Assembly (NCBI GenBank): GCA_937873345.1 | Contig: CALMRL010000509.1 | Span: 1,515 to 6,604, forward strand | Direction of reading: 5' to 3' | DNA: 5,090 nt | Source of the DNA: an uncultured Beijerinckiaceae bacterium | Lineage (GTDB): Bacteria > Pseudomonadota > Alphaproteobacteria > Rhizobiales > Beijerinckiaceae | Shown here: piece by piece, positions 1-4,988 of the stretch | Numbering within the stretch: the first letter of the stretch is position 1 | How the letters are laid out: every line of letters begins with the position of its first letter | Notes under the pieces: generated by a model | What the model was told of the DNA's origin: nothing | The model's input: only the letters and a program-made list of their open reading frames with translations | Databases searched by the model: none | Made by a program: the position numbers and the translations under genes

Positions 1-965
1 CCCTCCTCCAGCGCCACGTCGGCGACCGCGAGGTGCCGATCCGCGTCGAATTGGACCAGTCGGTGCGCGCCGACCCACAGCGCCTCGAGCAACTGCGCGT
101 CCCCCTACCCGACGACCGCGGCGCGGTGCCGCTCGGCTCGATCGCCGACGTGGCGCTGGAGGAGGGGCCGATCAACATCAGCCGCTACGACCGCGAGCGG
201 CAGGCCGGCGTCGCCGCCGACCTCGTCGGCGGCACGGTGTTGAGCCAGGCGATGGCGGAGATCGACAAGCTGCCGGTGATGAGACACCCGCCGCCGGGCA
301 TCACCATCCAGCCCGCCGGCGACGCCGAGAGCATGAAGGACCTCGCGGGCGGCTTCACCTCCGCGATGCGCAACGGGCTGATGATGGTGTTCGCCGTGCT
401 GGTGCTGCTGTTCGGCGGCCTGTTCCAGCCCATCACCATCCTGTTCTCGCTGCCGCTGTCGCTGGGCGGCGCCTTCCTGGCCCTGCTCGTCACCAATCGG
501 CCGCTGTCGGTGCCGGTGTTCATCGGCGTGCTGATGCTGATGGGCATCGTCACCAAGAACGCGATCATGCTCGTCGACTTCACCCTCCTCGCGATCGAGC
601 GCGGCGGCCGACCGCTCCTGCCCGCGCTCGATGCCGGCCGCAAGCGCGCCCGGCCCATCGTGATGACCACGATCGCGATGGTCGCCGGCATGCTGCCGTC
701 GGCCTTCGCCCACGGCGCCGGCGGCGAAATCCGCTCGCCGATGGCGATCGCGGTGATCGGCGGCCTGATCGTCTCGACGTTGCTGTCGCTCATCTTCGTG
801 CCGGCGATGTTCCTGGCGATGGACGACCTCGGCCGCTTCTTCGCCCGCCGCCTGCGCTTCCTCGTCACCAGCGGCGCCACGGCGCCACTTGCGCCGGCCC
901 ATGCGACCGGCCGCGCGCCGAGCATGGCGCCGAAAGCCGCTCCGCGCGTCGTGCCGGGGGAGTGA
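1..965 (+). CDS. RND efflux transporter permease subunit, C-terminal part (5' end outside window)
   Basis: This is the C-terminal third of an inner-membrane proton-driven efflux pump of the HAE1/AcrB type. The reading frame is open from base 3 and does not start inside the window; the GTG at 33 is an internal valine. Residues before about base 340 form the last periplasmic porter part, with the family pattern VPLGSIADV followed by ISRYDRERQAGVAADL. Then come five hydrophobic segments matching TM8-TM12: about bases 363-425, 429-495, 507-590, 657-710 and 738-826. TM10 carries GIVTKNAIMLVDF; its Lys (555-557) is at the position of the proton-relay lysine of AcrB TM10. An Ala/Pro-rich tail of about 30 residues follows the last segment. 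The adaptor gene starts 5 bases after the stop. Permease before adaptor is the reverse of the common order. Substrate cannot be told. The family call is secure; the drug-efflux rather than metal-efflux class is inferred from the TM10 motif. Confidence 0.93.
   Translation, partial: LLQRHVGDREVPIRVELDQSVRADPQRLEQLRVPLPDDRGAVPLGSIADVALEEGPINISRYDRERQAGVAADLVGGTVLSQAMAEIDKLPVMRHPPPGITIQPAGDAESMKDLAGGFTSAMRNGLMMVFAVLVLLFGGLFQPITILFSLPLSLGGAFLALLVTNRPLSVPVFIGVLMLMGIVTKNAIMLVDFTLLAIERGGRPLLPALDAGRKRARPIVMTTIAMVAGMLPSAFAHGAGGEIRSPMAIAVIGGLIVSTLLSLIFVPAMFLAMDDLGRFFARRLRFLVTSGATAPLAPAHATGRAPSMAPKAAPRVVPGE
956..962 (+). promoter_or_regulatory. Shine-Dalgarno of the RND adaptor, deciding its start
   Basis: GGGGGAG ends 8 bases before the ATG at 971. 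The alternative GTG at 962, which would overlap the permease stop as GTGA, lies inside this element and has no properly spaced ribosome-binding site of its own. The ATG is therefore preferred. Confidence 0.5.
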
Positions 966-970
966 TCGCG

Positions 971-1897
971 ATGGCGCCCCGTCATGCCTCCCTTGCGCGC
1001 GCCCTGCTGGCGACAGCGCTGGCGGTGTTCCCCACCGGCGCGGCGCCGGCCGAGGACGGGATGGCCGGGCTGAGCGTCTCGGCGGTACTTGCCGTCCCGC
1101 GATGCCTCGCCGAGCGCGTCACAGCCTCCGGCACCTTCGTCGCCAGCCGCGAGGTCGAGATCCGCGCGGACCGCGAAGGCCTGGTGGTCGGCGATGTGCT
1201 GGTGGAGCCGGGCGACGTCGTCACGAAGGGCCAGGTGCTGGGCAGGCTCGTCTCCGCCACGGGCACTGCCGCCGAGACGGTCCCCGTGCGGGCGCCGGTA
1301 GACGGCACGGTGCTCGCCGTCGGGACGACTGTCGGCGCCTATGTCTCGCCCAAGGAGGGCGATCCGCTGTTCCGCATCGCCGAGGGAGGGCAGCTCGAAC
1401 TGAAGGCGCAGGTATTGCCCACAAGCCTCAGGCAGCTGCACCCGAACCAGGCGGCCAGGCTGCACGTCGTCGGTCTCGGCGATCTCGACGGGCACCTGGT
1501 GGCGATCGAGGACGGCGTCGATCCGCAGACGCAGCTCGGCATCCTGCATCTCGGCGTCGACGCGAACCCGAAGCTGCGCGCCGGCCTGTTCGCCCGCGCC
1601 GAGATCGACATCGGGCAGCAGTGCGGCCTCGCTGTGCCGCTTTCCGCGCTTCTCTACGGCAGGGAGGGCGCCGTGGTGGGCATCGTGCAGGAGAACCGCG
1701 TGGTGATGCGCGCCGTCACCACCGGCCTGCTGCAGGGCAACAGCATCGCCATTCGCGACGGGTTGAGCGAGAACGACGTGGTGATCGCCCGCGCCGGGAC
1801 CTTCCTGCGCGAGGGCGACCATGTCCGGGCTGTCGAGATGCCTGCGGATGGACCGGCCGAGCGCCTGGCCGGCGACCGCCCGCCGGGATGGCCTTGA
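971..1897 (+). CDS. RND efflux periplasmic adaptor subunit (HlyD/MFP family), hairpin-less
   Basis: This is a periplasmic membrane-fusion protein that links the upstream RND permease to an outer-membrane channel. The N-terminus has basic residues (PRHASLAR), a hydrophobic core and an APA-E cleavage site, which reads as a Sec signal peptide; no lipobox cysteine is seen. The first lipoyl half contains GLVVGDVLVEPGDVVTKGQVLGRL. The second half (VRAPVDGTVLAVGTTVG) follows only about 10 residues later, so the long coiled-coil hairpin of AcrA-type adaptors is missing. A beta-barrel (LELKAQVLPTSLRQLHPNQ) and a membrane-proximal domain (VPLSALLYGREGAVVGIV, then VTTGLLQGNSIAIRDGLSENDVVIARAG) complete it. 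There are two cysteines in the mature protein, one near the start (PRCLAERV) and one in GQQCGLAVP; they could form a disulfide, which is inference. The length is 308 residues from the ATG, or 311 from the GTG at 962. No outer-membrane factor gene is visible. Confidence 0.9.
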   Translation: MAPRHASLARALLATALAVFPTGAAPAEDGMAGLSVSAVLAVPRCLAERVTASGTFVASREVEIRADREGLVVGDVLVEPGDVVTKGQVLGRLVSATGTAAETVPVRAPVDGTVLAVGTTVGAYVSPKEGDPLFRIAEGGQLELKAQVLPTSLRQLHPNQAARLHVVGLGDLDGHLVAIEDGVDPQTQLGILHLGVDANPKLRAGLFARAEIDIGQQCGLAVPLSALLYGREGAVVGIVQENRVVMRAVTTGLLQGNSIAIRDGLSENDVVIARAGTFLREGDHVRAVEMPADGPAERLAGDRPPGWP

Positions 1898-1906
1898 CGT
1901 GCCGAT

Positions 1907-1938
1907 GCCGACGCCCCGGCAAGCTGCAAACCGTCGGC
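1907..1938 (+). other. Inverted repeat downstream of the RND adaptor
   Basis: GCCGACG (1907-1913) pairs with CGTCGGC (1932-1938) around an 18-base loop, 10 bases after the adaptor stop. The loop is long and no T-run follows. In sequence this GC-rich it may be chance; a role in ending the efflux transcript is possible but weakly supported. Confidence 0.25.
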
Positions 1939-1965
1939 TCGCCCCGTCGTCCCCGGCTGTGGCGG

Positions 1966-1984
1966 GACGCTCATTGGGAGCGTC
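1966..1984 (+). terminator. Perfect 7-bp hairpin between the RND operon and mutT
   Basis: GACGCTC and GAGCGTC form a perfect stem around the 5-base loop ATTGG. No T-run follows, so it is not a classic intrinsic terminator. It could end or stabilise the efflux mRNA, or lie in the mutT leader. The left arm can alternatively pair with the second AGCGTC at 1996-2001, so two mutually exclusive stems can be drawn just before the mutT ribosome-binding site. Confidence 0.35.
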
Positions 1985-2013
1985 ATGCGAAGGATAGCGT
2001 CATGGGAAGGAGA
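1980..2013 (+). repeat. 17-bp imperfect tandem repeat before mutT
   Basis: Two adjacent 17-base units (1980-1996 and 1997-2013) share GCGTCATGSGAAGGAKA, differing at two positions. Each unit holds an ATG and a purine-rich Shine-Dalgarno-like GAAGGA. The second unit supplies the mutT ribosome-binding site; the first is well spaced for the ATG inside the second. It looks like a local duplication. Confidence 0.55.
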
Positions 2014-2025
2014 GCGAAGGCTTGA
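2002..2025 (+). other. Possible 7-residue leader ORF overlapping the mutT start
   Basis: ATG at 2002 opens MGRRAKA and stops at TGA 2023-2025, which overlaps the mutT TTG start (2022-2024) as TTGA. AAGGA at 1990-1994 lies 7 bases before the ATG. This is the geometry of translational coupling, but an ORF this short arises easily by chance, and nothing else shows it is translated. Confidence 0.18.
2007..2013 (+). promoter_or_regulatory. Shine-Dalgarno of mutT, supporting the TTG start
   Basis: AAGGAGA, close to the perfect anti-16S match, ends 8 bases before the TTG at 2022. No ATG or GTG gives a full-length Nudix domain with comparable spacing, so this site fixes the unusual start. Confidence 0.75.
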
Positions 2026-2423
2026 AGCTGCTCCTCGTCGTCGCCGCCGCCCTCGTCGATGCGGACGGTCGCGTGCTCGTCAGCCAGCGTCCCGAAGGTC
2101 GATCCATGGCCGGCCTGTGGGAATTTCCTGGCGGCAAGCTGGAACCGGGGGAACGGCCGGAGCAGGCGCTGGTGCGCGAGCTTGCGGAAGAACTCGGCCT
2201 CGCCGTCGGCGAGGCCTGCCTTACCCCTCTGACCTTCGCGGTCCGCGCCTATCCCGAGATGCACCTGCTGATGCCGCTCTATCTCTGCCGGCGCTGGAAA
2301 GGCGTGGCGCAGGGGCGGGAAGGGCAGGAGCTGCGCTGGATGCGGCCGTGCGATCTCTCTGCCCTGCAGATGCCGCCGGCCGACCTGCCGCTGATCCCGA
2401 CGCTGGTCGCCGCGCTCGCTTGA
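2022..2423 (+). CDS. mutT: MutT, 8-oxo-dGTP diphosphatase (Nudix hydrolase)
   Basis: This cytoplasmic enzyme hydrolyses 8-oxo-dGTP to the monophosphate and pyrophosphate, keeping oxidised guanine out of DNA. It has 133 residues, like E. coli MutT (129). A complete Nudix box lies at residues 38-60 (G-x5-E-x7-REL-x-EE-x-GL), preceded by the MutT-type GLWEFPGGK. The metal ligands Glu53, Glu56 and Glu57 are present, and Glu100 in REGQ matches the fourth ligand of the E. coli enzyme. Arg23 and Phe35, which contact the base in E. coli MutT, are conserved in position. Asn119 of the E. coli enzyme, the key contact to 8-oxoguanine, is replaced by Asp121 in PPADLP. The start is a TTG backed by a strong Shine-Dalgarno. 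It stands 124 bases after the efflux operon and is closed by a hairpin, so it is probably its own short transcript. Nudix membership is certain; 8-oxo-dGTP as substrate follows from the MutT signature. Confidence 0.93.
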   Translation: MKLLLVVAAALVDADGRVLVSQRPEGRSMAGLWEFPGGKLEPGERPEQALVRELAEELGLAVGEACLTPLTFAVRAYPEMHLLMPLYLCRRWKGVAQGREGQELRWMRPCDLSALQMPPADLPLIPTLVAALA

Positions 2424-2427
2424 GGCG

Positions 2428-2457
2428 GGCAATGCCTCTTTCCGCAGGCATCTTGCC
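2428..2457 (+). terminator. Hairpin after mutT, candidate terminator
   Basis: GGCAATGCCT (2428-2437) pairs with AGGCA-tc-TTGCC (2446-2457): ten base pairs with a 2-base bulge and an 8-base loop, beginning 4 bases after the mutT stop. A T-rich stretch only begins about 15 bases later, so intrinsic termination is uncertain. The hairpin also sits just before the EcfG-type element and would insulate it from mutT read-through. Confidence 0.45.
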
Positions 2458-2464
2458 AGAGACT

Positions 2465-2489
2465 GGAACGATTGTGTCTTTTCTTTGTT
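2465..2489 (+). promoter_or_regulatory. EcfG-type (general stress sigma factor) promoter for the NepR-like gene
   Basis: GGAAC (2465-2469), then 17 bases, then GTT (2487-2489). This matches the -35/-10 consensus of EcfG-family sigma factors, GGAAC-N16/17-(C)GTT. The base before GTT is T rather than C. Transcription would begin near 2496, leaving a leader of about 75 bases before the ATG at 2571. The other GGAAC sites I checked in the window lack a GTT at this spacing. NepR genes are known to be driven by such promoters, so the position makes functional sense. The match is seen; its use is inferred. Confidence 0.6.
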
Positions 2490-2570
2490 CTTCTACCCGA
2501 CGAGTGCCGGCGTCCAAGGGGTGCACCGGATTCTCGACGGGGACGGAAGCGAAGCAGACGGTCGAGCCAG

Positions 2571-2774
2571 ATGTTGAACAAGAAGTTCGTCATGAACGTC
2601 CATGAACAGGCCGGTCGCCTGGAGACGCCTCGCGCCGTTGGCTATCGCGTCGGCATGACCTCGCCCGGCATCATCGGCCGCCGCCTCGGCCATCTCTACG
2701 AGGTGCCGGACGAGACGCCGCGGCGCTTCGGTGAGCTTCTGCAGGTTCTCGACCAGCGCGTCGACAGCGAGTGA
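2571..2774 (+). CDS. NepR-like anti-sigma factor (general stress response), orphan copy
   Basis: NepR binds and holds the sigma factor EcfG; under stress phosphorylated PhyR titrates NepR and frees EcfG. This 67-residue ORF has the small size of that family and its two-helix core at residues 33-62: IGRRLGHLYE for helix 1 and TPRRFGELLQVLDQ for helix 2, compared with the family pattern IGRxLRxLYDEVVxEPVPDRFxxLLxxLD. The linker appears two residues shorter than usual. The preceding 30 residues have no recognisable domain, as expected for the disordered NepR flank. The start is uncertain: ATG 2571 has no good ribosome-binding site, and ATG 2592 is preceded by AAGAAG with 6 bases of spacing. An EcfG-type promoter lies upstream. 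No ecfG follows, because efp converges 19 bases after the stop, and no phyR is in view. I assigned the family by eye from this short motif; a chance ORF is the main alternative. Confidence 0.68.
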   Translation: MLNKKFVMNVHEQAGRLETPRAVGYRVGMTSPGIIGRRLGHLYEVPDETPRRFGELLQVLDQRVDSE

Positions 2775-2792
2775 ACCTGTAAGCTTCGCTCG
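2768..2792 (+). terminator. Hairpin between the convergent NepR-like gene and efp
   Basis: CGAGTGAA (2768-2775) pairs with TTCGCTCG (2785-2792) around a 9-base loop, with one G-U pair in the plus-strand RNA. It overlaps the NepR-like stop codon and ends just before the efp stop, the expected place for a shared terminator of convergent genes. No T-run follows on either strand, so support is modest. Confidence 0.35.
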
Positions 2793-2793
2793 G

Positions 2794-3363
2794 TCAGCCC
2801 TTGGCGCGCTCGACGTAGGATCCGTCCTCGGTCTGCACCACGATGCGCGTGCCGGTCTGGATATGCGGCGGCACCATGACGCGGGCACCGTTCGATAGCT
2901 TCGCCGGCTTGTAGGACGAGGAGGCGGTTTGCCCCTTCATCGCCGGTTCGGTCTCCATGATCTCCAGCGTTACCCGCGCCGGCAGTTGGATGCCGACCGG
3001 CGTGCCGTTGAACATCGACAGCACGCAGACCATGCCTTCCTGAAGATAGACGGCCTGGGTGCCCAGCACCTCGTCGGGCACGATCACCTGATCGTAGGAT
3101 TCCTGGTTCATGAAGGTGTAGCCGTCGCTGTCCTGGTACAGGTACGAGAAGTTGGAGTCCTCCACGAAGGCGCGCTCGACCTGTTCGGTCGTCTTGTAGC
3201 GGTCGGTGGTTTTCACGCCGTCGGAGAGTCGGCGCATGTCGATCTGCGTGGTCGGCGTGCCTTTTCCAGGATGGAACGATTCCGCCGTCAGCACGACGTA
3301 AAGCTGCCCGTCGTCGCGCTCGATGATGTTGCCCTTGCGGATCGAACTGGCGATGACTTTCAC
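2794..3363 (-). CDS. efp: Translation elongation factor P
   Basis: EF-P enters the ribosome E site region and stimulates peptide bond formation when ribosomes stall on consecutive prolines. The product has 189 residues, the standard family length, in three beta-barrel domains: a KOW-like domain (about 1-64), an OB domain (about 65-128) and a C-terminal OB domain (about 130-189, with VPPHIQTGTRIVVQTEDGSY). The loop FHPGKGTP places Lys34 at the tip; this is the residue that carries (R)-beta-lysine in bacteria with EpmA and EpmB, both of which follow on the opposite strand. The start is GTG (3363-3361, read on the minus strand), backed by a ribosome-binding site 7 bases upstream. It converges on the NepR-like gene and is divergent from epmA, with 569 bases between their starts. 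The frame is intact and no key residue is missing. Confidence 0.97.
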   Translation of the reverse strand: MKVIASSIRKGNIIERDDGQLYVVLTAESFHPGKGTPTTQIDMRRLSDGVKTTDRYKTTEQVERAFVEDSNFSYLYQDSDGYTFMNQESYDQVIVPDEVLGTQAVYLQEGMVCVLSMFNGTPVGIQLPARVTLEIMETEPAMKGQTASSSYKPAKLSNGARVMVPPHIQTGTRIVVQTEDGSYVERAKG

Positions 3364-3370
3364 GGATGAG

Positions 3371-3376
3371 CCTTTT
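3371..3376 (-). promoter_or_regulatory. Shine-Dalgarno of efp, supporting the GTG start
   Basis: On the minus strand AAAAGG lies 7 bases before the GTG at 3363. Together with the conserved MKVIASSIRKGN beginning of the protein, this fixes the GTG as the start. Confidence 0.65.
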
Positions 3377-3409
3377 CGGGAAGTCTGCGAGGCTGGCGGC
3401 GGGTTAGCC

Positions 3410-3421
3410 CTGGCTAGCCAG
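3410..3421. repeat. 12-bp perfect palindrome upstream of efp
   Basis: CTGGCTAGCCAG is its own reverse complement and lies 47 bases upstream of the efp start, where a promoter or operator would be expected. It holds the core CTAG, which is uncommon in many bacterial genomes. It could be a regulator site or chance; no known operator is recognised and no clear -35/-10 pair could be called around it. Confidence 0.3.
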
Positions 3422-3499
3422 ACGGTCGTCGCCGATCAAGTGAAATCGCGTCCCGCCGGCTACGAGCCATCTGGCCCGAGAAGAAACCATGACGAGAAC

Positions 3500-3720
3500 A
3501 TGGGACAGCGACGCTACAGCCCTCCGCCCACATCCTCGTCGTCGACGACAGTCACGTCACCCTGAAGATCAGCCGCCACATCTGGAAAAGAACGGCTTCG
3601 GCAACATCGACGAGGCCGGCGACGGGATGCGGGCGCTGATCTCCTGGCCAGATTTAACTTCGCATTGGTGATCTCGGACATGAACATGAGCCCGCTGTGC
3701 GTCTCAGCCTCCTGATGCGG
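3500..3720 (+). pseudogene. Decayed CheY-like response regulator (receiver domain), several frameshifts
   Basis: Three plus-strand frames taken in turn spell the first half of a receiver domain. Bases 3529-3588 give HILVVDDSHVTLKISRHIWK with the acidic pair Asp-Asp. Bases 3588-3638 give KNGFGNIDEAGDGMRAL. Bases 3641-3700 give LLARFNFALVISDMNMSPLC, with the expected phospho-acceptor Asp at 3677-3679. Bases 3703-3720 give LSLLMR in a further frame. Each join is explained by one lost base: in the A-run at 3586-3589, before AT at 3639, and before GTC at 3701. A likely original start, ATG 3500 (MGQRRYSPP), also needs one lost base near 3529. The second half of the domain, with the conserved Thr and Lys, is not recognisable. 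No single frame could make a working regulator. Either a true pseudogene or clustered read errors would explain it; the intact neighbours favour the former. Confidence 0.72.
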
Positions 3721-3932
3721 CCGCGCGGTCGGCCTCGCAGCCCCTCCATATCGATGCGCGTGGCGGCGGGACAGGGCATCCGATCAGAGAGCGCACCAGC
3801 GATTTTTCGGGAAACGCGATGCGGTAAAGGAGCTTACGGTATCGCGCCGGATTCGACGTTCCGCGCGATGCCGTAGCTGGCGCGACGATCGGCCCTTGCC
3901 GACGGCCATTCGGCTGTGGCAGCGCAGGCGGC
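3721..3932. other. Non-coding stretch before epmA, no feature recognised
   Basis: These 212 bases hold no ORF with a recognisable product on either strand. The end of the broken receiver gene would fall here, but I could not align it in any frame. The epmA promoter must lie here or in the pseudogene; no convincing -35/-10 pair was found. The epmA start has only a weak purine-rich match (AGGCGG, too close to the ATG) as a ribosome-binding site. Confidence 0.4.
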
Positions 3933-4988
3933 ATGCCCGCGACTTCCACCTCCGCCGCGCCTCCGCCCTGGCATCGCGAGCGCTTCTCCGCGCGGCTGCC
4001 GCGCCTGCAGGCCCGCGCTCGCATCAAGGAGGCCGTGCGATGCTTTTTCCGGGAGCGCGACTTCTTCGAAGTCGAGACGCCGGTGCTGCAGGTGTCGCCC
4101 GGCAACGAGACGCATATCTCTGCCTTCGCGACGGCCCTGGTCAGCGCCGACGGCAGCGCTTCCCCGCTCTACCTGCACTCCTCGCCGGAGTTCGCGTGCA
4201 AGAAGCTGCTCGCCGCCGGCGTGCCGCGGCTGTTCACCTTCGCGCCGGTCTTCCGTAACCGCGAGCGCGGACGCCTACATAGTCCCGAGTTCACCATGCT
4301 CGAGTGGTACCGCGCCGGGGCGAGCCTCGACGAGGTCGCCGACGAGGCGGTCGCCCTGCTGCGCATCGCTGCCGAGGCCGCCGGCGTGACCGAGCTTCGC
4401 CACTGCGACCGCACCGCCGACCCCTTCGCCCGGCCGGAGGTGCTCGATATCATGGGCGCCTTCCGCCGCCACGCCGATCTGGCGCTGCCGTTGCCCGACG
4501 AGCCCGACGGTTTCGATGAGTTGGCGGAGGCGCTGCGAGTGAGAGGCCTGCGCGTCGCCGCCGACGACACCTGGTCGGACCTGTTCTCGAAGCTGATTTC
4601 GGAGGCGGTCGAGCCGCGGCTCGGCCTCGGCCGCCCGACGCTACTCACCCGCTATCCCGCCAGCCAAGCGGCGCTGGCGCGGCTCTGTCCCGACGATCCC
4701 CGCTTCGCCCAGCGCTTCGAGCTCTACTGCTGCGGCATCGAGCTGGCCAACGCCTTCCACGAACTCGCCGATGCCGACGAGCAGCGCCGACGCTTCGAGC
4801 GTGCCGAGGCCGAGCGCCGGCGCATCTATGGTGAGAGCTACCCGCTCGACGAGGACTTCCTCGCCTGCCTCGCGGTCATGCCCGACAGCTGCGGCATCGC
4901 CCTCGGCTTCGACAGGCTTGTGATGCTGGCGACCGGCGCCCCGGATATCGAGGACGTCCTGTGGCTGCCGGTGGCGGGGCCGTCGTGA
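3933..4988 (+). CDS. epmA: EF-P--(R)-beta-lysine ligase EpmA (GenX/PoxA/YjeA)
   Basis: EpmA is a lysyl-tRNA synthetase paralogue that activates (R)-beta-lysine with ATP and transfers it to Lys34 of EF-P instead of to tRNA. The 351-residue product is a bare class II catalytic core with no N-terminal anticodon-binding domain, as in the family (about 325 residues in E. coli). Motif 1 lies near residues 45-52 (FEVETPVL) and motif 2 at about 101-126 (FRNRERGRLHSPEFTMLEW). The substrate pocket segment HSSPEFACKKLL is at 82-93, and GIELANAFHEL with Glu270 at 268-278. Motif 3, GIALGFDRLVML, is at 321-332. Ala323 in motif 3 is the EpmA-type residue; lysyl-tRNA synthetases have Gly there. ATG 3933 is the only usable start before the conserved core and gives the usual short lead-in to Trp13. 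Its stop overlaps the epmB start by 4 bases, implying coupled translation, and its substrate gene efp is divergent upstream. Confidence 0.95.
   Translation: MPATSTSAAPPPWHRERFSARLPRLQARARIKEAVRCFFRERDFFEVETPVLQVSPGNETHISAFATALVSADGSASPLYLHSSPEFACKKLLAAGVPRLFTFAPVFRNRERGRLHSPEFTMLEWYRAGASLDEVADEAVALLRIAAEAAGVTELRHCDRTADPFARPEVLDIMGAFRRHADLALPLPDEPDGFDELAEALRVRGLRVAADDTWSDLFSKLISEAVEPRLGLGRPTLLTRYPASQAALARLCPDDPRFAQRFELYCCGIELANAFHELADADEQRRRFERAEAERRRIYGESYPLDEDFLACLAVMPDSCGIALGFDRLVMLATGAPDIEDVLWLPVAGPS

Noticed and set aside
185..1822. Minus-strand open frame of 545 codons opposite the RND permease and adaptor
   Set aside because: It lies antisense to two clear genes, is rich in His, Arg, Asp and Ala as expected from reversed GC-rich codons, and crosses their boundary with no recognisable domain.
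889..2025. Plus-strand open frame of 378 codons
   Set aside because: It is an out-of-frame shadow of the adaptor, composed mostly of Arg, Ala and Gly; the adaptor frame has a signal peptide and family motifs. Its last codons make the 7-residue mini-ORF noted before mutT.
2141..2175. GGAAC inside mutT and another near 3273 as further EcfG promoters
   Set aside because: Neither has GTT at 16-17 bases downstream, and both lie within coding sequence.
1985..2605. Plus-strand open frame of 206 codons spanning mutT and the following spacer
   Set aside because: It is out of frame with the complete Nudix box, runs through the hairpin and the EcfG-type element, and is Arg/Ala-rich without motifs.
2929..3369. 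Plus-strand open frame antisense to efp
   Set aside because: efp is unmistakable on the other strand; this frame reads as reversed efp codons with no domain.
3323..3565. Plus-strand open frame of 80 codons crossing the efp start
   Set aside because: It overlaps efp antisense and ends in a Ser/Thr run that is simply the out-of-frame reading of the receiver-domain codons.
3704..4105. Minus-strand open frame of 133 codons across the epmA start
   Set aside because: It overlaps epmA antisense; the part outside epmA (3704-3932) gives no recognisable sequence and no ribosome-binding site.
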